DNA from: an uncultured Verrucomicrobiota bacterium
GTDB taxonomy: Bacteria > Verrucomicrobiota > Verrucomicrobiia > Limisphaerales > CAIQOK01
DNA length: 46,809 bases
Direction: 5' to 3'
Assembly: GCA_903873415.1 (NCBI GenBank)
Contig: CAIQOK010000184.1
Location: 1 to 46,809 of the forward strand
This document shows positions 18,269-25,912 of this stretch, piece after piece. The translations under genes were made by a program, and so were the position numbers. Positions within the stretch are counted from its first letter, which is position 1, and the number at the start of each line of letters is the position of its first letter. The notes under the pieces were generated by a model, which did no database searches, was not told the origin of the DNA, and saw nothing but the letters and a program-made list of their open reading frames with translations.

Positions 18269-18898
18269 ATGAAGAATACCCCCGTGGAAACCGCCGCCGC
18301 CCCGCCCCGGCAGAGCCTGCTCGTGGAGCTGGACTCCATTCTTGAACCGATCAACACCGCCGGGCTCTTTCCCAAGGCCCAACCTCTGGAGGTGGAGCTG
18401 GGATGCGGGGACGGATCGTTTCTCATCAACTATGCCCGCCAAAAGCCGGAGAGTAATTTTCTGGGAGTGGAGCGCCTGACAGGCCGCATCAAAAAAGTGG
18501 ATCGCAAGGCCCGCCGCGCCGGCCTGGTCAATGTGCGCGGCTTGCGCATCGAATCGACCTATTTCCTGCGTTACCTGCTACCGCCGCAGACGGCCGCAGC
18601 CTTGCACATTTATTTTCCCGATCCCTGGCCCAAGCGGAAACATTGGAGCAACAGGCTGGTGGACGCGGGATTTCCCGCGCTGGCGCGCCGGGAATTGAGC
18701 GCAGGGGGGACTATTTACCTGAGAACGGATGCCGCCGCCTATTTCAAACAAATGCGGCAGGTTTTTGACGCCAGCCCGGAGTTCCGGGCTGTGGAAACGC
18801 CGGAAGAACTGGCGGCTGTGAAAACTGATTTTGAAATGGAATTCAATGCGAGAGGCATACCGACACTGCTCGCGGCCTATCAACTTGTTTCAAACTAA
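18269..18898 (+). CDS. trmB: tRNA (guanine-N7-)-methyltransferase
   Basis: This is an SAM-dependent enzyme that makes m7G46 in the variable loop of tRNAs, 209 residues. The SAM-binding motif is LEVELGCGDGSFL, the next conserved element NFLGVERLTGRI, the tRNA-binding/catalytic motif IYFPDPWPKRKHWSNRL, and the C-terminal part has YLRTDAAAYF. I use the ATG at 18269, because the frame from a TTG at 18251 adds only six residues. It is a single-gene unit facing the microcompartment operon. Confidence 0.95.
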   Translation: MKNTPVETAAAPPRQSLLVELDSILEPINTAGLFPKAQPLEVELGCGDGSFLINYARQKPESNFLGVERLTGRIKKVDRKARRAGLVNVRGLRIESTYFLRYLLPPQTAAALHIYFPDPWPKRKHWSNRLVDAGFPALARRELSAGGTIYLRTDAAAYFKQMRQVFDASPEFRAVETPEELAAVKTDFEMEFNARGIPTLLAAYQLVSN

Positions 18899-19296
18899 AA
18901 CCCGCGGTTGGGATAATCCGTGGATTCACGCTAAAAGAAAGAGACGGGAGTCAACCGCCTCAGACCGAGGCGATGTGAACCGGTAGGTGATTTGACTTTA
19001 TCCTCCAAGCACCTGTCCACTTGCGTATTTCGAGGCCTTGGAATTCCGGCCTAATTCTTCCGGCACTACTTTGGCCCGCATGGCAGACAGATTCACCGCC
19101 GCATTCCTGAACTGCGAAATTCAAAAAAGACGATACTGCGAGTTTCCGGGGGAAAATCGGAGCCTATTCCGCCAATCTCTTCCTGCCGCCCCCCCCCCCC
19201 AGAGAGGAGGGGTGGCGAGTTATGGCCACGAAACGGAGACCCGGAGCCCACCCGCTTGCGAATCCGGATTGAACTGTTCAGCGTGGGCTTGAGCAA
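18899..19296. other. Spacer between convergent trmB and the aldolase gene
   Basis: No gene is seen. A short hairpin CGCCTC/GAGGCG lies at 18956-18972 without a T-run, so it is at best a weak terminator for trmB. A run of twelve C occupies 19189-19200, the longest homopolymer I noticed; it could be prone to slippage or to sequencing error. No clear terminator for the minus-strand operon is visible. Confidence 0.5.
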
Positions 19297-20370
19297 CTAT
19301 TTCAACCGGGCCATGATCTGCTCAGTGATCGCCTTAATGGCCGCTTCGGCTTCGGGATCGAAACCGGTGGTGGGCGATGCCGCCGGCGGCACCTGGCATG
19401 TCACCCCCGGGCGCCACTCGGGATTGTCGCACAGTTCGCATTCCTTCATGCCGTAGCGCGGATCCACATAACCCAAGCTCTGCTTGATCTTGAGCAAGTC
19501 CTGGAGGTGGCCGGGGGAGAAAGTATTCGGCGCCTTGCCCAGCTGGGCAGTCACCAGCAGCGTGCGGCAGTAGGCCTCGATGATTTCCATCCGCCAATAG
19601 GCTTCCTCAATGTTGTTATGGGACCAACTGACCACGCCATGGTTGGCCATGAGGATGGTGTTGTGCTTGTCAGCCAGATCGGCCACCAGCTTGCCCATCT
19701 CGGGAGTGCCTGGCGTGCGATAGGGGGCAATAGCCACGCTGGCGAACACCTCATACTCGGGAATCATGCAGGTCGGAGGCACCACGCCGGCCACGGCAAA
19801 ACCAGTGGCGTAGGGGGGATGGCAGTGGCAAGTGGCCACGGCCTTGGGCTGCTTTTGCATGATCTGCAAATGCATCATAATTTCACTCGTGCGCCGTTTT
19901 GTGCCGAAGAGCTGGTTGCCGTCGAAATCCACCAGACACATGTCCTCGGGTTTTAGCGACCCCTTGCTGACCAAGGTGGGCGTGCAAATGGCAATATCCT
20001 CGCCGACGCGGATGGCCATGTTGCCGCCGTTGCCGTCGACATAGGCGCGCTGCCAGAGGCGGCGGCCCATCTCGCAAATCTGCTCCTTGAGACCGAGGGC
20101 GTAAGGAGAACTGAAAAAGGCTTCCAGCTCGGCCTTGGGCGATTTCGATGTGAGCGGCTTGGAGGGGGGCTGCGGGCTGACCTCCAGCGCCGGCGCTGGC
20201 TTGGACGGGGCTGCGGGCAGCGCCGCGGCTTTCATTTTGCCGCGCCCTTCAAAATCCCGCAGAAAATCGCGGGCGGAAGGGGTGAGAATGACTTCTTGGG
20301 AAATGGAGCGAGGGTCCTGACCGTTGCGCACCATTTCTTCCAAATCGCGGAGACTAATGACAGTTTTCAT
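19297..20370 (-). CDS. Microcompartment class II aldolase (fuculose/rhamnulose-phosphate type)
   Basis: This is a zinc aldolase expected to split L-fuculose- or L-rhamnulose-1-phosphate into dihydroxyacetone phosphate and lactaldehyde inside the shell. The class II aldolase/adducin domain spans about residues 85-300, with metal ligands His182 and His184 (CHCHPPYA) and His244 (ANHGVV) and a glutamate in PEYEVFAS. Before it come 80 residues: a helix-forming segment (LRDLEEMVRNG, then TPSARDFLRDFEGRG) and a Pro/Ala linker, like an encapsulation peptide. The C-terminus carries a CELCDNPEWRPGVTC segment and another amphipathic helix (AEAAIKAITEQIMARL). It is the last gene of the operon; its ATG overlaps the stop of the BMC-P gene by four bases. 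Confidence 0.92.
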   Translation of the reverse strand: MKTVISLRDLEEMVRNGQDPRSISQEVILTPSARDFLRDFEGRGKMKAAALPAAPSKPAPALEVSPQPPSKPLTSKSPKAELEAFFSSPYALGLKEQICEMGRRLWQRAYVDGNGGNMAIRVGEDIAICTPTLVSKGSLKPEDMCLVDFDGNQLFGTKRRTSEIMMHLQIMQKQPKAVATCHCHPPYATGFAVAGVVPPTCMIPEYEVFASVAIAPYRTPGTPEMGKLVADLADKHNTILMANHGVVSWSHNNIEEAYWRMEIIEAYCRTLLVTAQLGKAPNTFSPGHLQDLLKIKQSLGYVDPRYGMKECELCDNPEWRPGVTCQVPPAASPTTGFDPEAEAAIKAITEQIMARLK

Positions 20371-20672
20371 GGTTCAAAAGGGGAATAAAAAATCTCATCC
20401 ACCAGCGCCGCGTTGATCGCGTCAATGGGAGTCGGGCCGTCGAACGGAGCCGTGGCTTCCGCACCCTCGACATAGCCAATGGTCTGACCGACGCCGCCGC
20501 CCAAATTATCGTAGACAACCAGGCTCGGATCCTTGCTCAGGCCGGCAGGCGGCTCGCAGCCGTGCTGAAAATGCTCGCGAGTGAAGGGACTGACCAGAAG
20601 CCACCGCGCGCCAATCAGGGACGGCACCGTCTGCGACAGAGTCACCCGGCCGATAACCAGTCCCATTCTCAT
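20367..20672 (-). CDS. BMC-P shell vertex protein (EutN/CcmL family), third copy
   Basis: This is a pentameric vertex protein of a microcompartment shell, 101 residues. The fold start MGLVIGRVTLSQTVPSL, the central GGGVGQTIGYVEGAEA and the end PTPIDAINAALVDEIF follow the EutN/CcmL pattern. The ATG at 20672 overlaps the TGA of the upstream BMC-P gene (ATGA), so translation is likely coupled. Its sequence differs more from the other two BMC-P proteins than they do from each other, with an insert around residues 35-48 (HGCEPPAGLSKD). Confidence 0.93.
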   Translation of the reverse strand: MRMGLVIGRVTLSQTVPSLIGARWLLVSPFTREHFQHGCEPPAGLSKDPSLVVYDNLGGGVGQTIGYVEGAEATAPFDGPTPIDAINAALVDEIFYSPFEP

Positions 20673-20947
20673 ACGGGCACCCCCGGCTCCTTCTCGTCCA
20701 CGATCCCGACAATCATCCATCGGGCTGGACTTTTCTTGTCACCGACCGCTTTACGGGCCGCCAGACCATCGGAGGAAATGATGACGCGCTGATGCATTCC
20801 GGCCCCGTGCGGGTCAATGGCCACCTGGGGAGCGCCCTCGGGCTGGCCTGTGTTGTTGATCGGCTGGCAGATGACAAATCGCCACCCCTCGAAGCTGGGA
20901 TGCTTCCGGGTAGCGACCACATTGCCTTCCACGCGAGCCAGGAGCAT
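20669..20947 (-). CDS. BMC-P shell vertex protein (EutN/CcmL family), second copy
   Basis: This is a vertex protein of 92 residues. It begins with LARVEGNVVATRKHPSF, the conserved first strand of EutN/CcmL proteins, and has ICQPINNTGQPEG, the central region AIDPHGAGMHQRVIISSDG, and ARWMIVGIVDEKE at the end. It starts 3 bases after the aldehyde dehydrogenase stop and overlaps the next BMC-P gene by four bases. Three different BMC-P genes are usual for microcompartments of the Planctomycetes-Verrucomicrobia type. Confidence 0.94.
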   Translation of the reverse strand: MLLARVEGNVVATRKHPSFEGWRFVICQPINNTGQPEGAPQVAIDPHGAGMHQRVIISSDGLAARKAVGDKKSPARWMIVGIVDEKEPGVPV

Positions 20948-20950
20948 GAA

Positions 20951-22450
20951 TCAATAAATCCGCAGATTATCCACCATCACGCAGCGTCGAACGCGGGTGA
21001 AGGTTCTGGGATTGGTGATACCCTCGCCGGTCGGTGTGGCAATGGAGAAGCTCAGGTAACCCTCGCCCCCAAGCCCCAAGCCAGCCGGGGACGGTCCGTT
21101 CTTCACGAATAAAGTCGTGTCCAGCGCCCGGGCCATGGCGGTGATATTCTCGACATCATGCGAGTGAATGATGGCGGTGTGTTTGTAATTATGCTCAGCC
21201 TGCAGCGAGCGCTCAATTCCCTCCTCAACGCTCTTGACGCGCACAATGGGCAGCATCGGCATCATCTGTTCCTCCTGAACAAAGGGATGATTGGCATCGG
21301 TCTCGGCGAAGAGCAACTGGGTGTCGGGCTTCAGGTCCACCCCGGCCGCCTTGGCCAGCACGGCGGGATCCTTGCCGATGAACTCCTTGTTGGTCATGGC
21401 ATGGCCGCAACCGCCCCCCTGCCCTTCCTTGAAGGTGAAGGCGGCTTTCGTGAGCCGATCGAGCTGGGCCGGGTCTAGTTTGACCGCGCCGTTTTCGGAC
21501 ATGCGCTGCATCAGTTTATCCGCCACCTGATCGAGGACAAACACCTCTTTCTCGCCGATGCACAGCAGATTGTTGTCAAAAGCCGCTCCTTGAATGATTG
21601 CCTTGGCGGCGCGCGCCGGACAGCAGGTGTCGTCCACAAAAACCGGCGGATTTCCAGGACCTGCGCAAATGGCGCGCTTGCCCGTCTGCATCGCCGCCTT
21701 GACGACCATGGGACCGCCGGTGACACAGAGCAGCCGGACCGCCTCATGACTGCAAATGGCCTTGAATGAGTCGAGGGTGGGCGTTTCGATGATGGTGATC
21801 AGGTTGCGGATGCCCGTTTCGCGTTCGATGGCCTTGTTGTATTCACGCACCGCCATGGCCGCACACTTGGCGGCGGAGGGATGGGCATTGAACACCACAC
21901 CATTTCCCGCGGCGACAATATTGACAATGTTGCCGCTCAGCGTGGGAATCGAATGGGTGGACGGAGTGATCGCGGCCACCACGCCAAAAGGGGTGTATTC
22001 CTCCAAGGTGATGCCATGATCGCCGCTGCGAGCATCCGGGCGGAGCCATTCCACACCGGGAACCAGTTTGATGATCTGCAGCTTTGCAATTTTGTGATCG
22101 AGCCGGCCGATCTTGGTCTCCTCGAGCTCAATCCGGCCCCATTCAACCGCGTTGGCCTCGGCCATGGTCTTGACGATTTCAATAACCTTGGAGCGGGCGG
22201 CAATGCCTTTCTGACGGAGTTGGAGAAATCCCTCGTGCGCGGCGGCGCAGGCTGCGTTCGCATCGGAGAAAACGCCGTGACGACCGGAAGCCGCAGCCAG
22301 ACTGCCCCCGGTGGCCAAGTTGACGTACTTGTCGCCGCAACTGCAGGCGGAGGCGGGCGCGGCAGGCGCTGGCAAGGTCATCGCTCCGTTCAAACGACCG
22401 AGAACTTCTGATACCACGTCCCGGATCAATTTTTCATTCACTGCGCTCAT
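20951..22450 (-). CDS. pduP: CoA-acylating aldehyde dehydrogenase (PduP type)
   Basis: This enzyme oxidises an aldehyde (expected lactaldehyde) to its CoA thioester with NAD inside the microcompartment, 499 residues. The catalytic cysteine is Cys297 in AFDNNLLCIGEKE. The cofactor region includes ITPSTHSIPT and NAHPSAAKCA. The first 20 residues (EKLIRDVVSEVLGRL) form an amphipathic helix joined by an Ala/Pro linker with ACSCGD, matching an encapsulation peptide. The context makes a microcompartment PduP-like role much more likely than a free AdhE-type role. Substrate choice is inferred from the aldolase in the same operon. Confidence 0.95.
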   Translation of the reverse strand: MSAVNEKLIRDVVSEVLGRLNGAMTLPAPAAPASACSCGDKYVNLATGGSLAAASGRHGVFSDANAACAAAHEGFLQLRQKGIAARSKVIEIVKTMAEANAVEWGRIELEETKIGRLDHKIAKLQIIKLVPGVEWLRPDARSGDHGITLEEYTPFGVVAAITPSTHSIPTLSGNIVNIVAAGNGVVFNAHPSAAKCAAMAVREYNKAIERETGIRNLITIIETPTLDSFKAICSHEAVRLLCVTGGPMVVKAAMQTGKRAICAGPGNPPVFVDDTCCPARAAKAIIQGAAFDNNLLCIGEKEVFVLDQVADKLMQRMSENGAVKLDPAQLDRLTKAAFTFKEGQGGGCGHAMTNKEFIGKDPAVLAKAAGVDLKPDTQLLFAETDANHPFVQEEQMMPMLPIVRVKSVEEGIERSLQAEHNYKHTAIIHSHDVENITAMARALDTTLFVKNGPSPAGLGLGGEGYLSFSIATPTGEGITNPRTFTRVRRCVMVDNLRIY

Positions 22451-22508
22451 AAATTATCAACTGCTTCACCGGAAAAAAACCGGGGCTTCAAACCTTTCCC
22501 CCCGCCTT

Positions 22509-22823
22509 TCACCTGACTTTTGAACTGAAAATCTCCTTACCAAACACATCCACGGTGTCAACAATGCCAATGATCACAGCGTCAACCGGGGCCTCCTTTA
22601 GATTGGGTGCCAAGCGGGCGCTGCTGCCCTGGCAGAACAACACCATCTCACCAACCCCCGCGCCGACGCTGTCCACCGCCACGATGGTGTTGGTGCCGGC
22701 GCGAAACCGGGTCGGATCCTTGTCGTCGACCAACTGGGGGCGGAGCAAGAGCAGCTTGCGCCCGGACATGTTGGGATCCTTTTTAGTGGCGACGACCGAG
22801 CCTTCGACTTTGGCGAGGACCAT
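22509..22823 (-). CDS. BMC-P shell vertex protein (EutN/CcmL family), first copy
   Basis: This is a vertex protein of 104 residues from the ATG at 22823. VLAKVEGSVVATKKDPNMSG is the canonical first strand, followed by RKLLLLRPQLVDD, TIVAVDSVGAGVGEMVLFCQ (the conserved core) and AVIIGIVDTVDVFG. The frame extends 12 codons upstream to 22859, but the conserved start argues against using them. It is placed between the third BMC-H gene and the aldehyde dehydrogenase, 58 bases from the latter. Confidence 0.95.
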   Translation of the reverse strand: MVLAKVEGSVVATKKDPNMSGRKLLLLRPQLVDDKDPTRFRAGTNTIVAVDSVGAGVGEMVLFCQGSSARLAPNLKEAPVDAVIIGIVDTVDVFGKEIFSSKVR

Positions 22824-22912
22824 AGGGTTGTGTGTGCGGGTGGGCTGGGCAAATACCAAGGAGCAGGAGGCAAACTCCGTCGCGCCTCCGGCTCCCGGAT
22901 TCGAACCTCCCG

Positions 22913-23197
22913 CTACTTCTTCTTGGGCAACACGGCTTCCACGTCCTGATGCGGACGGGCGATCACATGCACGCTGACGACCTCGCCTTTGATGGCCTTG
23001 ATCGCTTGCGCACCGGCATCCACCGCCGCCTTGACTGCTGCGACATCGCCGACCACCACTGCGGTCACGAGGGCGTTGCCGACTTGGGTCATGGGCCCTG
23101 CCAGTTCCACGTTGGCCGCCTTCAACATGGCGTCCGCGCCCTCGACGAGGGCGACCAGTCCGCGTGTTTCAATCATTCCAATTGCTTGATGTGCCAT
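22913..23197 (-). CDS. BMC-H shell hexamer protein, third copy
   Basis: This is a single-domain shell protein of 94 residues that would form hexameric tiles. It begins [20 protein letters not shown], contains [14 protein letters not shown] and ends [21 protein letters not shown]. The loop that lines the central pore reads QVGNALVT, with Gly-Asn-Ala where canonical PduA-type proteins have Gly-Ser-Gly. AAGGA lies eight bases before the ATG at 23197. The gene follows ackA after 34 bases. Confidence 0.96.
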   Translation of the reverse strand: MAHQAIGMIETRGLVALVEGADAMLKAANVELAGPMTQVGNALVTAVVVGDVAAVKAAVDAGAQAIKAIKGEVVSVHVIARPHQDVEAVLPKKK

Positions 23198-23231
23198 AAT
23201 TTTTCCTTGGGTTGGGAGTTGGTAAATTGTT

Positions 23232-24416
23232 TCAGATGTTCTCCAAAAAACGTTTGGTCTCGCGCGCCACGACCAGTTCCTCATTCGTCGGCACCACCAG
23301 AACCTTGACCCGGGAAGAGTCCGCGCTGATCACGGACTCAACCGCCCGGGCCGAGCGGTTTTTCAAGGGATCTAGCACAATGCCGAGCTGATCCAGATTG
23401 GCGCAGATGGCTTCGCGGATATCGGCGCGGTTCTCGCCGATCCCGGCTGTGAAAACAATCGCCTCGACACCATTGAGTTCAAAAAATTGGCTTCCGATCC
23501 AGTGGCGGGCGGAGGCCACATAAACCTCCACCGCCATTTTCGCCGCGGAATTCCCCTGCGCCGCAGCCTCGATCACCTCGCGCATGTCATTGGAAACACC
23601 GCTCAGTCCCTTGATACCGGATTCCTTCGCGAGCTGGCGCTGAGCCTCCTCGATGGTGATGCCTAGGGTTTTCACCGCATAGGGCAGCGCTTCGGCGTCC
23701 AGATCACCCACCCGGTTATTCTGAGGCAGACCGGATTGCGGGCTCATGCCCATGCTGGTGGCGATAGCCGAGCCGTTTAAAATGCCGGTGATGCTGGAGC
23801 TGCCGCCCAGATGGCAGGAAACCACGCGCAGCGGGGGGCCGCTGATTTTTGTCCGGCCGCCATCCACGTAAAGACGGCGGGCGCGCTCGGCCACATCCTC
23901 ACGGCCAAGCAACTCCGCGGAACGCTCGGCGATGAATTTATGGCTGGCGCCGTGGAAACCAAAGCGCCGGACACCCGCGTCGTGCCACGCGGCGGGAACC
24001 GCATAGCGCATGAAAGGTGGCGGGGCAAACTGGTAAAATGCGGTCTCAAACAGACCCAGCAGCGGCACCCCGGGCATCCGCTCTGCAAACAGTTTAATGC
24101 CAGCTATGTAGGGCGGGTTGTGCGCCGGCGCCAGTCCGTTGTAATCCGCCATCGCCTGAAGCACCCTCTCATCCAAAAGAACACAACCGGTGACATCCTT
24201 GGCCAACACGGTTTTAAAACCCACGGCGGCAAGGTCCTGCTCCCGCTCGATCGCCCCGGACTCCCGCAGTTCAGCCAGGCAATCTCCGATGGCCTTGGCA
24301 TAGTCGGTGACGCGCTCGAAGCCGCCCTTGTGCAACAAAAGCCCGGCGCCGTTCGAGAAATCGAACAAACGCCACTTGAGCGAAGTGGAACCAAGGTTGG
24401 CGACAAGGATTTTCAT
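23232..24416 (-). CDS. ackA: Acetate kinase family enzyme
   Basis: This enzyme would transfer the phosphoryl group from an acyl phosphate (lactyl or acetyl phosphate) to ADP, the ATP-yielding end of the pathway. It has 394 residues. The N-terminal motif is [15 protein letters not shown] where acetate kinases usually have NAGSSSLK. Other family motifs are intact: [24 protein letters not shown] and TAGIGEN. No encapsulation helix is seen, so it may act outside the shell. It lies inside the microcompartment operon between two BMC-H genes. Confidence 0.94.
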   Translation of the reverse strand: MKILVANLGSTSLKWRLFDFSNGAGLLLHKGGFERVTDYAKAIGDCLAELRESGAIEREQDLAAVGFKTVLAKDVTGCVLLDERVLQAMADYNGLAPAHNPPYIAGIKLFAERMPGVPLLGLFETAFYQFAPPPFMRYAVPAAWHDAGVRRFGFHGASHKFIAERSAELLGREDVAERARRLYVDGGRTKISGPPLRVVSCHLGGSSSITGILNGSAIATSMGMSPQSGLPQNNRVGDLDAEALPYAVKTLGITIEEAQRQLAKESGIKGLSGVSNDMREVIEAAAQGNSAAKMAVEVYVASARHWIGSQFFELNGVEAIVFTAGIGENRADIREAICANLDQLGIVLDPLKNRSARAVESVISADSSRVKVLVVPTNEELVVARETKRFLENI

Positions 24417-24497
24417 GCGAGGCGGCGGGGAGCTTGAATCCGGAAGCGATCAACTCAGGCGTTGGGCCTCCGGCTTCCCGGCTCCAGACCTGCCGGG

Positions 24498-24779
24498 TTA
24501 CTGCTGCAGCCACTTGCCCAGCACGCTGAGCCCCTCGTGCGGACGGGGGATCACTTGGACGCTGACAACCTGACCGACCTGGGAGGCGGCTGCAGCCCCG
24601 GCATCGGTGGCCGCCTTGACCGCGGCGACATCGCCCCGGAAAAAGCCGGTCACATACCCGCTCCCAACCTTTTCCCAGCCTGTGATGGTGACGTTGGCGG
24701 ACTTGAGAGCGGCGTCGCACGCTTCGAGCAAGGCGCAGAGGCCTTTGCATTCGATCATTCCAATTGCTTGTTGAGCCAT
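24498..24779 (-). CDS. BMC-H shell hexamer protein, second copy
   Basis: This is a shell tile protein of 93 residues. It has [20 protein letters not shown], the pore loop KVGSGYVT with the standard Gly-Ser-Gly, [14 protein letters not shown] and [13 protein letters not shown]. The tyrosine after the pore motif differs from the leucine in the other two copies. It is separated from the first BMC-H gene by 33 bases and from ackA by 81 bases. Confidence 0.96.
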   Translation of the reverse strand: MAQQAIGMIECKGLCALLEACDAALKSANVTITGWEKVGSGYVTGFFRGDVAAVKAATDAGAAAASQVGQVVSVQVIPRPHEGLSVLGKWLQQ

Positions 24780-24812
24780 AATCAGTTGTGTTAAAAAATT
24801 GACGGTTGAAAA

Positions 24813-25106
24813 CTACTTCTTGGCCGCAGCTCCGTTGTCCCCGATAAACGCCGCCAGCAAATCGTCATGCGGCCGGGCGAGAATATGCGAGCTGACCAGT
24901 TCGCCCACCTTGGCGGCGGCCTTGCTCCCGGCGTCCACCGCGGCTTTGACACTGCCCACATCACCCTGGCAGAGCACCGTGATAAGCCCGCCGCCGATGG
25001 GGATGGTTTTGATCAGCCGCACATTGGCGGCTTTGACCATCGCGTCACTGGCTTCGACGCTGCCGACGTAGCCCTTGGTTTCAATCATGCCTAATGCTTC
25101 ACTCAT
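24813..25106 (-). CDS. BMC-H shell hexamer protein, first copy
   Basis: This is a shell tile protein of 97 residues. It has ALGMIETKGYVGSVEASDAM, the pore loop PIGGGLIT (Gly-Gly-Gly), [15 protein letters not shown] and SSHILARPHDDLLAAF, then a short tail ending AAAKK. It lies 38 bases downstream of pduL. Three BMC-H copies with three different pore loops suggest pores with different selectivity (inference). Confidence 0.96.
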   Translation of the reverse strand: MSEALGMIETKGYVGSVEASDAMVKAANVRLIKTIPIGGGLITVLCQGDVGSVKAAVDAGSKAAAKVGELVSSHILARPHDDLLAAFIGDNGAAAKK

Positions 25107-25144
25107 AATTTTATTCTTTGTTGGAGGTTGAGAGTTTCTGGAAA

Positions 25145-25840
25145 TTATTTACTCAGTTCGCAAGGGGTTCCCGGCTGCAGATTGCACGCGTTACCCTCGT
25201 CCGTATCGATATGAACCTCGAGCTTGAAGCTTTTGTCGACGCGGCAAAGCATCTTCTCCAAGGCAACCCCGCAGTCGCCGCCGATTTTCAGCCTCATGAA
25301 ATCCCCCTGCTTGACCCCGTAATAGGCGGCATCGGCGGGCGAAAGGTGGGCGTGACGAAGGGCGCGGATGACGCCCTGCTCCATCTCAAAAAAACCGGCC
25401 GGTCCCATCAACATGCAACCCGGTGTCCCCTTGACATCCCCCGAGCTGCGCAGCGGCAGATCGAAGCCCAGCGCAATCCCGTCCGTGTAGGCCAGTTCCA
25501 CCTGGTTGAGAGTCCGGCACGGGCCGAGAATGCGGAGGTTTGAAATGACGCGGCTGCGCGGCCCGATGAGGGTGAGTGTCTCCTTGGCGGCGAACTGGCC
25601 GTCCTGGTAAAGCCACTTGTGAACAGTCAGCTGGTGCCCTTTGCCGAAGAGCGTTTCCACGGCTTCCTGGGTGAGATGGCAGTGACGGGCGCTCACATTG
25701 ACCAGGAGCGGGTTCGGCGCGGCGGCGGCGGCGGGCATGGGGCGGCCCATGCGCTGATAAACAACCTGGCGGACCAGGTGTTCCACAACCGCGCGATGTA
25801 AGGTCGGACTCGGTTCTGCCATAATTGTCAGTTCGGACAT
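25145..25840 (-). CDS. pduL: PduL-type phosphate acyltransferase
   Basis: This enzyme converts acyl-CoA and phosphate to acyl phosphate and recycles CoA within the microcompartment. It has 231 residues from the ATG at 25840; a second ATG at 25822 is possible. Metal-binding histidines lie in VNVSARHCHLTQE and in RALRHAHLSPADA, and the C-terminal barrel has VHIDTDEGNAC. The N-terminal helix LHRAVVEHLVRQVVYQRM followed by an alanine-rich linker resembles an encapsulation peptide. It is the first gene of the operon, 72 bases from the divergent regulator. Confidence 0.94.
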   Translation of the reverse strand: MSELTIMAEPSPTLHRAVVEHLVRQVVYQRMGRPMPAAAAAPNPLLVNVSARHCHLTQEAVETLFGKGHQLTVHKWLYQDGQFAAKETLTLIGPRSRVISNLRILGPCRTLNQVELAYTDGIALGFDLPLRSSGDVKGTPGCMLMGPAGFFEMEQGVIRALRHAHLSPADAAYYGVKQGDFMRLKIGGDCGVALEKMLCRVDKSFKLEVHIDTDEGNACNLQPGTPCELSK

Positions 25841-25860
25841 CTTGGCAGATTGCTGGAAAG

Positions 25861-25903
25861 CGTCAACTATTTTCTTGCAAAGCCTTCCAAAATCTTCCAA
25901 AAA
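25861..25903. promoter_or_regulatory. Divergent control region with 10-bp phased repeats
   Basis: Three 10-base units stand head to tail: CTTGCAAAGC (25874-25883), CTTCCAAAAT (25884-25893) and CTTCCAAAAA (25894-25903). A partial TCTTGG follows. The 10-base period puts the copies on the same face of the helix, as expected for a multimeric DeoR-type repressor. On the minus strand TTGACG (25866-25861) could be the -35 box for the microcompartment operon, but no good -10 box follows, so that part is weak. The region lies between pduL (25840) and deoR (25913). Confidence 0.55.
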
Positions 25904-25912
25904 TCTTGGGAG

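Noticed and set aside
22880-22912. tRNA T-arm-like sequence GGTTCGAATCC on the minus strand
   Set aside because: The flanking bases do not form the five-pair T stem and the rest of a tRNA would lie inside the BMC-H coding end without a cloverleaf, so it is chance.
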